64,000 nucleotides of DNA from Flavobacteriaceae bacterium. Lineage in GTDB: Bacteria; Bacteroidota; Bacteroidia; Flavobacteriales; Flavobacteriaceae. The position numbers and the translations under genes are program-made. This document shows positions 35,712 to 44,379 of this stretch, piece by piece. Location of the stretch: assembly GCA_027082925.1 (NCBI GenBank), contig JALWTD010000018.1, forward strand, positions 248,001 to 312,000, written 5' to 3'. How positions within the stretch are numbered: position 1 is the first letter of the stretch; every line of letters begins with the position of its first letter. Below the pieces are notes generated by a model. The model was given only the letters and a program-made list of their open reading frames with translations. It was not told the origin of the DNA and did not search any database.

Positions 35712-36734
35712 CTACTGTCTTCTTCTGGTAGCTGTACGTCGAGTAGAAGAAGATGATTTGCTAGTATAACTACGATTGTTGTTTGTAGCTCTATACGTTC
35801 TATTGTTGCTAGACGAAGTACTTGCAACTCTTCTGGTTTCTGAATTAGACTGACTGCTAGTGTCGGCCGTATTCCTTCTTCTTCTAACGGTATTTGTAGA
35901 TCTTGTACGTGTATTTGTATTTCTAGTATTATTGTATGTTCTAGTAGGAGTAGTTCTTCTTACAGTATTTGTAGAACGGGTATTGTTAGTACTGCTTTGA
36001 GTTCTTCTTGTTGTTCTTCTAACTGTTTCGGTTGAAGTGCTTCTTGTTCGAGTTGTTGCTGTTGTGTTTCTTCTGCTTACAGCCGCTCTTCTGGAAGTAA
36101 CGGTAGCATATCTTCGGGTGTTTGTGTTGTAAGCAGTTCTTTTTCCGTAAGAGCTATATCGTCTGTAAGGAGAGTCGTAATAGTAAGGTGTATATCCGTA
36201 ATATGAATAGTATCCGTTGTAAAAGTAAGGATTGTAGTATCCGTAGTAATAAGGATAGAAGTATCTAAATCTCCAAGGAGTATAAAAATTATAGTAGTAA
36301 GGATAAAAATCGTAAAAACTATAGAAGAAAGGGTTGTACCAATAAAAACCAGCACTTGCGTACCCACTGTTAATAGTTATGGTAATATCATCATCACTGT
36401 ATTCCCAAGGAGAATTATAGTTTGTTGTTGTAGAGTCATTCTCGTAAGAAGTATCTTCGTAAGTATATTCATCTATATCTGTAAAAATATCGTCATCACC
36501 AATCCCTTGTAATTCTTCAAGTTCTCGAGCAAAATATCCCTTATCAAAGTTAGAGTTGCTGTTGTTGTCAACAATTACGGTTTCACTACTGTTTTTAGTG
36601 TTTGAAGCATAAATGCCATCATCGTCATTATTGTAAGCACTTTGATAAGTACCACAAGCTTGCAAACTAACAAATAGAAAAATAAATAGTCCTATTTGTA
36701 AGTATTTTCGAGATAATATAGATGAAACTTTCAT
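35712..36734 (-). CDS. Lipoprotein with Tyr-rich centre and Arg/Thr/Ser/Asn-rich tail
   Basis: 340-aa protein of unknown function. The signal peptide ends in LFVSLQACGTY, a lipobox with Cys at about residue 27. Next comes an acidic region (ELEELQGIGDDDIFTDIDEY), then a Tyr/Phe/Pro-rich stretch at roughly residues 128-195 with many YYY and PYY units, then a long basic low-complexity tail with repeats such as RTRSTNTVRR to the end. Proteins of this pattern in flavobacteria have been labelled vitellogenin-like, which says nothing of function. The tail could bind polyanions such as DNA or LPS; this is inference. It is the first gene before the OMPP1 porin. Confidence 0.75.
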   Translation of the reverse strand: MKVSSILSRKYLQIGLFIFLFVSLQACGTYQSAYNNDDDGIYASNTKNSSETVIVDNNSNSNFDKGYFARELEELQGIGDDDIFTDIDEYTYEDTSYENDSTTTNYNSPWEYSDDDITITINSGYASAGFYWYNPFFYSFYDFYPYYYNFYTPWRFRYFYPYYYGYYNPYFYNGYYSYYGYTPYYYDSPYRRYSSYGKRTAYNTNTRRYATVTSRRAAVSRRNTTATTRTRSTSTETVRRTTRRTQSSTNNTRSTNTVRRTTPTRTYNNTRNTNTRTRSTNTVRRRRNTADTSSQSNSETRRVASTSSSNNRTYRATNNNRSYTSKSSSSTRRTATRRRQ

Positions 36735-36752
36735 AATCTATTGAGATTTTTA

Positions 36753-36782
36753 TTGTTGAACTACTTAAAAGTACTAATTTTG
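36753..36782 (+). promoter_or_regulatory. Consensus promoter of proS
   Basis: TTG (36753-36755), 19-nt spacer, TAATTTTG (36775-36782): a full Bacteroidota match. The ATG is 58 nt downstream. Confidence 0.8.
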
Positions 36783-36839
36783 TCGGAAATTAGTGTTTTT
36801 TGATTAAAAAAGTGCAATATTTATGCCAAACTAATAATT

Positions 36840-38315
36840 ATGAGTAAGAAATTAACGAAGCGAGAAGTTGACTATTCTAAGTGGTACAATGAACTAGTTG
36901 TAAGAGCCGATTTAGCCGAAAATTCTGGAGTGAGAGGTTGTATGGTTATTAAACCTTATGGCTATGCCATTTGGGAAAAAATGCAAGCAGAGTTGGACAA
37001 GAAATTTAAAGAAACAGGGCATGAAAATGCATACTTTCCGCTATTTATACCCAAATCATATTTTAGTAAAGAGGCAAGTCATGTTGATGGGTTTGCCAAA
37101 GAATGTGCCGTAGTAACTCATTATAGGCTTAAAAATTCTGAAGATGGAAAAGGTGTTGTGGTTGATCCTGATGCTAAGCTAGAAGAAGAATTAATTGTGC
37201 GACCTACTTCTGAAACAATTATTTGGGACACTTACAGAAAATGGATAGAGTCCTATAGAGATTTACCACTTTTAATAAATCAGTGGGCAAATGTGGTTAG
37301 ATGGGAAATGCGTACACGCTTATTTTTACGAACAGCCGAATTTTTATGGCAAGAGGGGCATACAGCACACGCTACAGAGCAAGAAGCAATAAATGAAGCA
37401 GAATTAATTTTAGAGATATATGCTGATTTTGCAGAAAAATATATGGCAATGCCAGTTATTAAAGGTCTTAAAACAGAAAATGAACGCTTTGCAGGAGCTA
37501 TTGAAACATATTGTATTGAAGGTTTAATGCAAGATGGAAAAGCATTGCAAGCGGGAACATCTCATTTTTTAGGTCAAAATTTTGCAAAAGCATTTGATGT
37601 TAAATTTACATCTAAAGAAGGAAAACAAGAATTTGTATGGGCAACATCTTGGGGAGTTTCTACAAGACTTATGGGAGCTTTAATAATGACACACTCGGAT
37701 GATTTAGGTTTGGTTTTACCTCCAAATTTAGCACCAATACAGGTTGTAATAGTTCCAATTTATAGAAATGACGAGCAATTAGATACCATTTCAGAAAAGG
37801 TTCAAAATATTGTGAAAGAACTGCGTAAAAGAGGTGTTTCGGTTAAGTTTGACAATAGATCAACACACAAACCGGGTTGGAAATTTGCAGAATATGAATT
37901 GAAAGGAGTTCCTTTAAGAATTGCTATTGGCCCAAGAGATTTAGAAGAAGGCACATTAGAAGTGGCACGTAGAGATACGCTCAGCAAAGAAACGGTATCG
38001 CAAGAGAATGTTGTTGACTATGTAGAAAAGACACTTGCTGAAATACAAGAGAGTATTTACAAAAAAGCATTAGATTACAGAGAATCTCATATTACTAAAG
38101 TAGATACTTTTGAAGAGTTTAAAGAAGTTTTAAATACAAAAGGAGGCTTTATTTTAGCTCACTGGGATGGAACTTCTGAAACCGAAGATAAAATAAAAGA
38201 GCTTACAAAAGCAACCATAAGATGTATTCCTTTGGAAGGTGAAATAGAAGAAGGAAAATGCGTTCTAACAGGCAATAAATCTGCAAGAAGAGTATTATTC
38301 GCAAAGGCATACTAA
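36840..38315 (+). CDS. proS: Prolyl-tRNA synthetase (short, archaeal/eukaryotic-like type)
   Basis: Class II aminoacyl-tRNA synthetase of 491 aa. Motif 2 appears around [30 protein letters not shown], and motif 3 near [25 protein letters not shown]; an anticodon-binding domain follows and the C-terminal extension ends in the aromatic LFAKAY. It lacks the long editing insertion of E. coli ProS, so it is of the type shared with archaea and eukaryotes, as is common in Bacteroidota. Expression is from a strong-looking promoter at 36753. Confidence 0.96.
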   Translation: MSKKLTKREVDYSKWYNELVVRADLAENSGVRGCMVIKPYGYAIWEKMQAELDKKFKETGHENAYFPLFIPKSYFSKEASHVDGFAKECAVVTHYRLKNSEDGKGVVVDPDAKLEEELIVRPTSETIIWDTYRKWIESYRDLPLLINQWANVVRWEMRTRLFLRTAEFLWQEGHTAHATEQEAINEAELILEIYADFAEKYMAMPVIKGLKTENERFAGAIETYCIEGLMQDGKALQAGTSHFLGQNFAKAFDVKFTSKEGKQEFVWATSWGVSTRLMGALIMTHSDDLGLVLPPNLAPIQVVIVPIYRNDEQLDTISEKVQNIVKELRKRGVSVKFDNRSTHKPGWKFAEYELKGVPLRIAIGPRDLEEGTLEVARRDTLSKETVSQENVVDYVEKTLAEIQESIYKKALDYRESHITKVDTFEEFKEVLNTKGGFILAHWDGTSETEDKIKELTKATIRCIPLEGEIEEGKCVLTGNKSARRVLFAKAY

Positions 38316-38331
38316 TTTTTTTTAAAAATGT

Positions 38332-38361
38332 TTTGCAGAATAAAAAATAGTTGTATTTTTG
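38332..38361 (+). promoter_or_regulatory. Promoter of the tRNA-Glu-rpsT unit
   Basis: TTTG (38332-38335), 18-nt spacer, TATTTTTG (38354-38361). Transcription would start about 33 nt before the tRNA. Confidence 0.75.
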
Positions 38362-38401
38362 CATCCGCAATGACGAAATAGAAACGTCAGCAATTTAACA
38401 A

Positions 38402-38473
38402 GGTCCGTTCGTCTAGGGGTTAGGACGCCAGGTTTTCATCCTGGTAACAGGGGTTCGATTCCCCTACGGACTA
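38402..38473 (+). tRNA. tRNA-Glu (anticodon TTC)
   Basis: 72-nt cloverleaf. Acceptor stem GGTCCGT/ACGGACT with a G-T first pair; anticodon stem CCAGG/CCTGG encloses TTTTCAT, giving anticodon TTC. The T-arm contains GGGTTCGATTCCC. CCA is not encoded. rpsT starts 23 nt later. Confidence 0.96.
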
Positions 38474-38496
38474 CAAAATTTAATAAAAAATTTATA

Positions 38497-38748
38497 ATGG
38501 CAAATCACAAGTCAGCATTAAAGAGAATTAGAAGTAATCGCGTTAAGCAATTAAGAAACAAATATCAGCATAAAACGACACGTAATGCTGTAAGAAATTT
38601 GCGCGCAACAACTGATAAGAAAGTAGCGGAGGAATTATTTCCAAAAGTAGTATCAATGCTTGATAAGTTGGCAAAAAACAACATTATCCACAAAAGCAAA
38701 GCGGGTAATTTAAAATCAAAATTAGCAAAGCACGTTGCTGCATTGTAA
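38497..38748 (+). CDS. rpsT: 30S ribosomal protein S20
   Basis: Basic 83-aa protein that binds 16S rRNA early in assembly. Signatures: [22 protein letters not shown] and the C-terminal [20 protein letters not shown]. It is directly downstream of tRNA-Glu with no promoter between them, so both are likely cut from one transcript. Confidence 0.97.
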   Translation: MANHKSALKRIRSNRVKQLRNKYQHKTTRNAVRNLRATTDKKVAEELFPKVVSMLDKLAKNNIIHKSKAGNLKSKLAKHVAAL

Positions 38749-38772
38749 AATTTTATTAAAACATCTTTTACA

Positions 38773-38806
38773 AAAAAAGCATTCTATTTTTTAGAATGCT
38801 TTTTTG
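38773..38806. terminator. Bidirectional terminator between rpsT and rodA
   Basis: AAAAAAGCATTCTA/TAGAATGCTTTTTT stem with a 5-nt T loop. It lies 24 nt after rpsT and 20 nt after the rodA stop, serving both convergent genes. Confidence 0.85.
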
Positions 38807-38826
38807 TTTATATCTATTTTAAGTAA

Positions 38827-40101
38827 CTACCATTCGTTTATTTTATTTGCATCTAGTTTTATAAAGATAAACAGCAAAAAGGTAAATCCCCATAAAGCAG
38901 ATCCTCCATAACTAAAAAAGGGAAGTGGTATTCCTATTGTTGGTAATAAACCAAGCACCATTCCTATGTTTATTGTAACGTGTGTTAAAAATATGGTAGC
39001 AACACTATAACCATATACTCTACTAAATTTTGATTTTTGTTTTTCAGCTCTATTAATAATTCGTATTATAAATAGTAAGAATAAGATAATGACCAGAGTG
39101 CTTCCAATAAACCCCCATTCTTCGCCTACAGTAGTAAAAATATAATCTGTTTGTTGTTCTGGCACAAAATCTCCTTGTGTACGTTCTCCTTCTAAAAAAC
39201 CTCTTCCTGTAAATCCGCCAGAAGCAATTGTTGTTACAGACTGGTTGGTATTGTATCCAATACTTTTTATATCGGTTGTTTTACCTAGTAAAATATTAAA
39301 TCGGTCTCTATGTCTTTGTTCAAAAACATGATTGTATACAAAGTCTACACTTAAAATAAATAGTGTAGATATTAAAAAGCTAATAACAATTTTAGGCCAT
39401 CCTCTTTTTAAATCTTTTCTTCGGTATATAAAAAAGTAAATGATTGTTATAATGAATAAAGAGATAACGCCAATAACAGCATACTTGTAGCCAACAAGCA
39501 ACGTTGTCACAAAAAGTAATAGAGCAATAAACCCTATGCTAATGTAGTAAGCAGGAAGCCCTTCTCTATACAATACAAATATAAAAGCAAAATATACCAA
39601 TGCTGAACCGGGATCGGGTTGTAGTGTTATTAGTATTGCCGGAAGAATTAAGACAATAAAAGTTTGAAGCTGTGCACTAAGTTTATTTAAATTGTATTGC
39701 TTGTCACTTATTAGTTTTGAAATAGCTAGTGCTGTTGCTGCTTTTACAAATTCGGAAGGTTGAATGCTAAATCCACCCAAGTCGTACCAAGAAGTAGCAC
39801 CGTTAATATTTTTACCGAAAATAAAAAGTCCAACAAGAGCTAACAAGCTTAGAAGGTAAATTATAGACGCAAATTTTTCATAGAATTTGGCTTCAAAAAG
39901 TAGAATAAAAAATATGATGGGAATACTTAGCCCAATCCATATAAGCTGCTTTCCATATTCAGAAGAAAAATTGATGAGCAATGTGTTTCCTTCTACATGA
40001 GTGGCAGAATAAATATTTAACCATCCTAAAAAAATTAGCACAAAATAAAAAAGGACAAGTATCCAATCTATGCCGTAAAATATGTTACTCCTTCTACTCA
40101 A
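38827..40101 (-). CDS. rodA: Rod-shape SEDS glycosyltransferase RodA
   Basis: SEDS-family peptidoglycan polymerase of the elongation complex, 424 aa with around ten membrane segments. Signatures are GATSWYDLGGFSIQPSEFVKAA near residue 104, the FVPEQQTDYIFTTVGEEWGFIG segment and GIPLPFFSYGGSA near the C-terminus. Assignment as RodA follows from its place after the PBP2 gene; the septal counterpart FtsW is at 9387. Its ATG overlaps the mrdA stop by 4 nt. Confidence 0.95.
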   Translation of the reverse strand: MSRRSNIFYGIDWILVLFYFVLIFLGWLNIYSATHVEGNTLLINFSSEYGKQLIWIGLSIPIIFFILLFEAKFYEKFASIIYLLSLLALVGLFIFGKNINGATSWYDLGGFSIQPSEFVKAATALAISKLISDKQYNLNKLSAQLQTFIVLILPAILITLQPDPGSALVYFAFIFVLYREGLPAYYISIGFIALLLFVTTLLVGYKYAVIGVISLFIITIIYFFIYRRKDLKRGWPKIVISFLISTLFILSVDFVYNHVFEQRHRDRFNILLGKTTDIKSIGYNTNQSVTTIASGGFTGRGFLEGERTQGDFVPEQQTDYIFTTVGEEWGFIGSTLVIILFLLFIIRIINRAEKQKSKFSRVYGYSVATIFLTHVTINIGMVLGLLPTIGIPLPFFSYGGSALWGFTFLLFIFIKLDANKINEW

Positions 40102-41942
40102 TGTTTTTGTTCTTTTAATTGTTTGTCGTATTCCTCTTGTAAACTACCATTTAGTATACGTTTTTCTTCCCATGGTCTATTAGTGCCACCATTTATATAT
40201 TTTTCTATCATTAAACTGGCTATTGGTCCTGCCCAGCGAGATCCCCAATATCCATTTTCAACAAAAACAGCAATGGCAATTTTAGGATTGTCTTTTGGAG
40301 CAAAGGCTATAAATATAGAATGATCTTGCCCATGAGGGTTTTCGGAAGTCCCGGTTTTACCACAAATTTCAATTCCTTTTACTTTAGACCAACTAGCGGT
40401 ACCTCTTGGATGTTCAAAGACATTAAAGAGCCCTTCCACTACAGGTTCAAAGTATTTTTTATCAATTGTGGTGTATTTTGGAGTCGTAAATTTAGGATTT
40501 ATTTTTCCACCTTCAATACTCTTAACAATATGAGGTGTAAAATAAAAACCTCGATTGGCAACTGCAGCGGTCATATTTGCAAGCTGAATAGGAGTGGTTA
40601 AAACTTCTCCTTGTCCAATAGCATTTGAAATACTGTAAGTTGCTTTCCAATTGGTGTTAGGATACCATTTATTATAAAAATTACCATCTGGGATAAGGCC
40701 TTTTTTACCTACAGACAAATCGTTGTCTAAATAATCTCCAAGTCCAAAACTTTTCACATGCTTGCTCCACACGTTCATTCCTTCAGCTGGAGTAGGATAT
40801 TTTTCAATAACTTTTCTATATGCATTTGCAAAATAACTATTACAAGATCTATAAATAGCTTTGTTAAGTTGTACATATCCGTAAGTGTCGCAGTGGCACT
40901 TCATAAAAGCATCTTTGTTTTTACCGTATCTGTAACCTCCAAGACATTTAATAGAGGTATGCGTATTAATTACACCTTCTTGTAAACCAATTAAGGCAGA
41001 TATTATTTTAAAAGGTGATCCTGGTGGATACTGTGCTTGTAACCCTCTATCTAACAGAGGTTTGCTATCGTAATCTAAGTATAGTTTTGTGAAATTTTTT
41101 GAGCGTTTTCTTCCAACCATTAAGTTTGGATTGTAAGTAGGTGATGAAACGAGGGCTAATATTTCTCCGGTAGCCGGCTCAATAGCAACAATACCGCCAC
41201 GTTTATTTTTCATAAGGGCTTCACCATATTGTTGTAATTCTATATCAATGGTTAATTTAAGATCGCTCCCAGGAATAGGTAGTGTATCGTATTTGCCATT
41301 TTTATAAGGACCAATTTCTTTATTAAATCTATTTCTGTGAGTGTATTTCACTCCTTTTCGGCCTCGTAATACTTCCTCATACGTTTTTTCAACTCCGGCA
41401 GTACCAATTAATTCGCCAAGTTGATAGTATGGATTTTTTTTAATCATACTTTCATTTACCTCACTAATATAACCTAGAATGTTAGGTGATGAGTTTATAG
41501 GATATTCTCGTAATGATCGTTTTTGTATATAAAATCCTTTGTATTTGTACATTTTTTCTTGAAGATATGCGTAATCTTCTTTTGATAGCTGTGTTAAAAA
41601 TGTTGAAGGAATTCTAAGCGAGTAACGTTTGGCTCTATTTAAGCGTTTTATAAAATCGTCTTTTGTTATTTTAATAAGTGTGCAAAACTCTGTGGTGTCA
41701 AGAGCTTTTACCTCTTGAGGAATTACCATAATATCATACGAAAGCTGATTGGCTACTAACAGTACTCCATTTCGGTCGTATATATAACCTCTTTCAGGAT
41801 ATTCGTAAGTTACCTTAACAGCAGAATTATTTAGCGTAGGTATATTGTATTTATTATCGAGTATTTGCAAGTAAAAAAGTCGTGAAATAAAAGTAATTCC
41901 AACAACAATAACTAGTAGGTAAATAAGAGCTGCTCGTTTCAT
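40098..41942 (-). CDS. mrdA: Elongation transpeptidase PBP2 (MrdA)
   Basis: Class B penicillin-binding protein of 614 aa that crosslinks wall during elongation with RodA. Membrane anchor at residues 4-25; the dimerisation domain contains ERGYIYDRNGVLL; the transpeptidase domain has PPGSPFKIIS (SxxK), RSCNSYF (SxN) and CGKTGTSENPHG (KTG). All catalytic residues are present. The gene overlaps mreD and rodA by 4 nt each, so the operon is tightly coupled. Confidence 0.95.
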   Translation of the reverse strand: MKRAALIYLLVIVVGITFISRLFYLQILDNKYNIPTLNNSAVKVTYEYPERGYIYDRNGVLLVANQLSYDIMVIPQEVKALDTTEFCTLIKITKDDFIKRLNRAKRYSLRIPSTFLTQLSKEDYAYLQEKMYKYKGFYIQKRSLREYPINSSPNILGYISEVNESMIKKNPYYQLGELIGTAGVEKTYEEVLRGRKGVKYTHRNRFNKEIGPYKNGKYDTLPIPGSDLKLTIDIELQQYGEALMKNKRGGIVAIEPATGEILALVSSPTYNPNLMVGRKRSKNFTKLYLDYDSKPLLDRGLQAQYPPGSPFKIISALIGLQEGVINTHTSIKCLGGYRYGKNKDAFMKCHCDTYGYVQLNKAIYRSCNSYFANAYRKVIEKYPTPAEGMNVWSKHVKSFGLGDYLDNDLSVGKKGLIPDGNFYNKWYPNTNWKATYSISNAIGQGEVLTTPIQLANMTAAVANRGFYFTPHIVKSIEGGKINPKFTTPKYTTIDKKYFEPVVEGLFNVFEHPRGTASWSKVKGIEICGKTGTSENPHGQDHSIFIAFAPKDNPKIAIAVFVENGYWGSRWAGPIASLMIEKYINGGTNRPWEEKRILNGSLQEEYDKQLKEQKH

Positions 41943-42445
41943 TTATTTTTGCTTGTAAACAAAATAATTCCTAAAATACTTAAAAATATTGAAAATATTC
42001 CGGTAATAAATGTATTGTAAATAATACTATCCAAATCACTTAATTTAAAATATTCTAAGCTAAAAACTATAAAATGGTGAACCATAGTTAAACTAAAAAT
42101 TAGCAAAAATATTTTATAAGTAGCGATATTATTTAATTTAAAAAACGGAGAATCTATATCAGATTTTTGACAAATTATTTTTAATATAGGAATTCTAAAA
42201 TAAGCTATAAATAAAGTTGCAGCAGCGTTTATTCCTCCTGAATCGGAAAAGAAATCAATAGTTAATCCTAGTAAAAAAGATGAAATTAATAACGAAAATT
42301 TATTTTTTTTAAACGGAAATAAAAATACCCACGCAATGTAAACCATAGGGTTTATGTATCCAAATAAATTTATATGGTTAAGAACCACTATTTGCAATAG
42401 TGATAAGCCTATAAATTGGAGTATATGCTTAAATAGGTTATTCAT
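41939..42445 (-). CDS. mreD: Rod-shape protein MreD
   Basis: Small membrane protein of 168 aa with five or so hydrophobic segments and little polar sequence. It belongs to the elongation complex with MreC. MreD proteins are poorly conserved; the call is based on hydropathy, length and location between mreC and mrdA. It overlaps mreC by 8 nt and mrdA by 4 nt. Confidence 0.87.
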   Translation of the reverse strand: MNNLFKHILQFIGLSLLQIVVLNHINLFGYINPMVYIAWVFLFPFKKNKFSLLISSFLLGLTIDFFSDSGGINAAATLFIAYFRIPILKIICQKSDIDSPFFKLNNIATYKIFLLIFSLTMVHHFIVFSLEYFKLSDLDSIIYNTFITGIFSIFLSILGIILFTSKNK

Positions 42446-43268
42446 TTTCGGTTTTTTGTTCTAAAGATTTTTGTTCTTCTCGTTGAAGATTTTTAACAAT
42501 TTGAACGTTACTAATAGCACTCATATCATTAAATAGTGCTACGTCAATTTTTTTGTATTGCTGACTCTTAAATTCAAAATTTTTAATAACACCTATGGGT
42601 ATTCCTTCGGGAAATATGGTTGATTTCCCTCCTGTTATTACGGTATCTCCAAGTTTTATTTTGGCTTGTCTTGGCATATCTGTAATTTGTACAGTATTGT
42701 AATCATTTCCGTCCCAAACAAGTGTTCCGTAATGGGTGTTGTTTTTTAGCCTAACATTAATTTTAGAGTAACTGTTTAAAATAGAAATAACGGTTGCATA
42801 ATTACTTGAAACATTTTTAATAACTCCAATAACTCCCTTTCCGTTTATAACTCCTAAATCTTGTGTAACACCTTGATTGGTCCCTTTGTTTAAAGTTAAA
42901 ATATTGTTTCTTTTGGTGTAATTGTTATTAATAATTTTTGCAACGGTATATTCATATTTTTGAAAATACTTTACCGTATCAATAACAGTATTAATGGTGA
43001 TAGGAGCGACACTATTTCTTTGTTCCAATAAGTTTTTTAAGTGCGTGTTCTCTTCAATAAGTAATTTGTTTTCTGACTTTAAATTTAAGTATTCAGTAAT
43101 GGAATTTAATTCATTATAAATACCTCCTGTAATAAAATTTGCAGAATTCACAAATTTACTTTTATGATAGGAGTGGTGTTGAAAAGTGAAAACAAACGCA
43201 ATAAATTCCAAAAATACAAACAGCAGAAAGTATTTAAACTTTTTAATAAAATAAATTATTTGCTGCAT
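42438..43268 (-). CDS. mreC: Rod-shape protein MreC
   Basis: Bitopic protein of 276 aa: membrane segment at residues 12-30 (YFLLFVFLEFIAFVFTF), periplasmic coiled coil (LNLKSENKLLIEENTHLKNLLEQ) and a beta-rich core (NNILTLNKGTNQGV, GVIGVIKNVSSNYA, DTVITGGKSTIFPEGIPIG), all usual in MreC. It activates PBP2/RodA. A basic and acidic C-terminal tail extends past the core. The gene follows mreB by 24 nt. Confidence 0.93.
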   Translation of the reverse strand: MQQIIYFIKKFKYFLLFVFLEFIAFVFTFQHHSYHKSKFVNSANFITGGIYNELNSITEYLNLKSENKLLIEENTHLKNLLEQRNSVAPITINTVIDTVKYFQKYEYTVAKIINNNYTKRNNILTLNKGTNQGVTQDLGVINGKGVIGVIKNVSSNYATVISILNSYSKINVRLKNNTHYGTLVWDGNDYNTVQITDMPRQAKIKLGDTVITGGKSTIFPEGIPIGVIKNFEFKSQQYKKIDVALFNDMSAISNVQIVKNLQREEQKSLEQKTENE

Positions 43269-43292
43269 ATACGATGACTACTAAGGTTTTGT

Positions 43293-44321
43293 TTATTTTA
43301 TAAGTATATTTTTATACTTTTCAATGTTTTTTAAAGCAATACCGGTACCTCTAACAACGGCTCTTAACGGGTCTTCAGCTACGTATACAGGTAAATCGGT
43401 TTTTCTAGAAAGTCTTTTGTCCAATCCTCTTAACATAGATCCTCCACCAGCTAAATAAATTCCTGTATTGTAAATGTCTGCCGATAATTCTGGAGGAGTT
43501 CTCGATAATGTTTCCATAACAGCATCTTCTACACGCAATATAGATTTGTCTAAAGCTTTTGCAATTTCTCTAAACGACACTTGTATTTGTTTTGGTTTTC
43601 CACTTAATAAGTCTCTACCTTGAATAAGCATATCTTCAGGCGGATTTTCTAAATCTTCAGTAGCAGCACCAATTTGAATTTTAATTTTTTCAGAAGTGCG
43701 CTCTCCAACATATAAATTGTGTTGTGTTCTCATATAGTAAGCTATGTCTGAAGTGAATACGTCTCCGGCAACTTTTACAGATTTATCACAAACAATTCCT
43801 CCTAAAGCAATTACGGCAATTTCTGTAGTACCTCCACCTATATCAATAATCATATTTCCTTTAGGTTGTGTAATATCAATTCCTATACCAATTGCGGCAG
43901 CCATAGGCTCGTGAATGAGGTATATCTCTTTGGCATTCATATGCTCTGCAGAATCTATTACGGCACGTTTTTCCACTTCGGTAATACCTGAAGGAATACA
44001 AATAACCATACGTAGAGCAGGTGTAAAAAACTTTTTTTTAATGCTAGGAATGTTTTTAATAAACTCCTTAATCATTTGCTCAGAAGCTTCAAAATCGGCA
44101 ATAACCCCATCTTTTAGCGGACGAATGGTTTTAATATTTTCATGGGTTTTTCCTTGCATTAAACTTGCTTTTTTTCCAGTTGCTATTATTTTTCCGGTAC
44201 TCCGGTCTCTAGCAACAATTGACGGGGAGTCAACAATTACTTTTCCATCGTGAATAATAAGCGTGTTTGCAGTACCTAAATCGATAGCAATATCTTCAGT
44301 CATAAAGTCGAAAAAGCCCAT
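43293..44321 (-). CDS. mreB: Actin-like rod-shape protein MreB
   Basis: Cytoskeletal ATPase of 342 aa that guides the elongation complex. Phosphate-1 is IAIDLGTANTLI near residue 11, phosphate-2 is MIIDIGGGTTEIAVIALGG near residue 160, and the adenosine motif is GIYLAGGGSMLRGLD near residue 288. The N-terminal GFFDFMTEDIA is the membrane-associating type. It is first in mreB-mreC-mreD-mrdA-rodA, predicting a rod-shaped cell. Two TAnnTTTG boxes lie upstream. Confidence 0.96.
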   Translation of the reverse strand: MGFFDFMTEDIAIDLGTANTLIIHDGKVIVDSPSIVARDRSTGKIIATGKKASLMQGKTHENIKTIRPLKDGVIADFEASEQMIKEFIKNIPSIKKKFFTPALRMVICIPSGITEVEKRAVIDSAEHMNAKEIYLIHEPMAAAIGIGIDITQPKGNMIIDIGGGTTEIAVIALGGIVCDKSVKVAGDVFTSDIAYYMRTQHNLYVGERTSEKIKIQIGAATEDLENPPEDMLIQGRDLLSGKPKQIQVSFREIAKALDKSILRVEDAVMETLSRTPPELSADIYNTGIYLAGGGSMLRGLDKRLSRKTDLPVYVAEDPLRAVVRGTGIALKNIEKYKNILIK

Positions 44322-44362
44322 ATATTGTTATTGTTTTTTATAATTTTTAATTCGAAATCTCA

Positions 44363-44379
44363 CAAAGTTAACAAAATTA
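44363..44379 (-). promoter_or_regulatory. Two -7-like boxes upstream of mreB
   Basis: On the minus strand TAATTTTG (44379-44372) and TAACTTTG (44370-44363) both match TAnnTTTG. Either could start the mre operon about 40-50 nt before the ATG. The first overlaps the purH stop codon. -33 elements are not clear. Confidence 0.45.

Noticed and set aside
36077-36367. Thr/Ile-rich 96-aa reading frame antisense to the Tyr-rich lipoprotein gene
   Set aside because: Its composition is a mirror of the low-complexity Tyr/Arg coding on the other frame, and it has no start context of its own.
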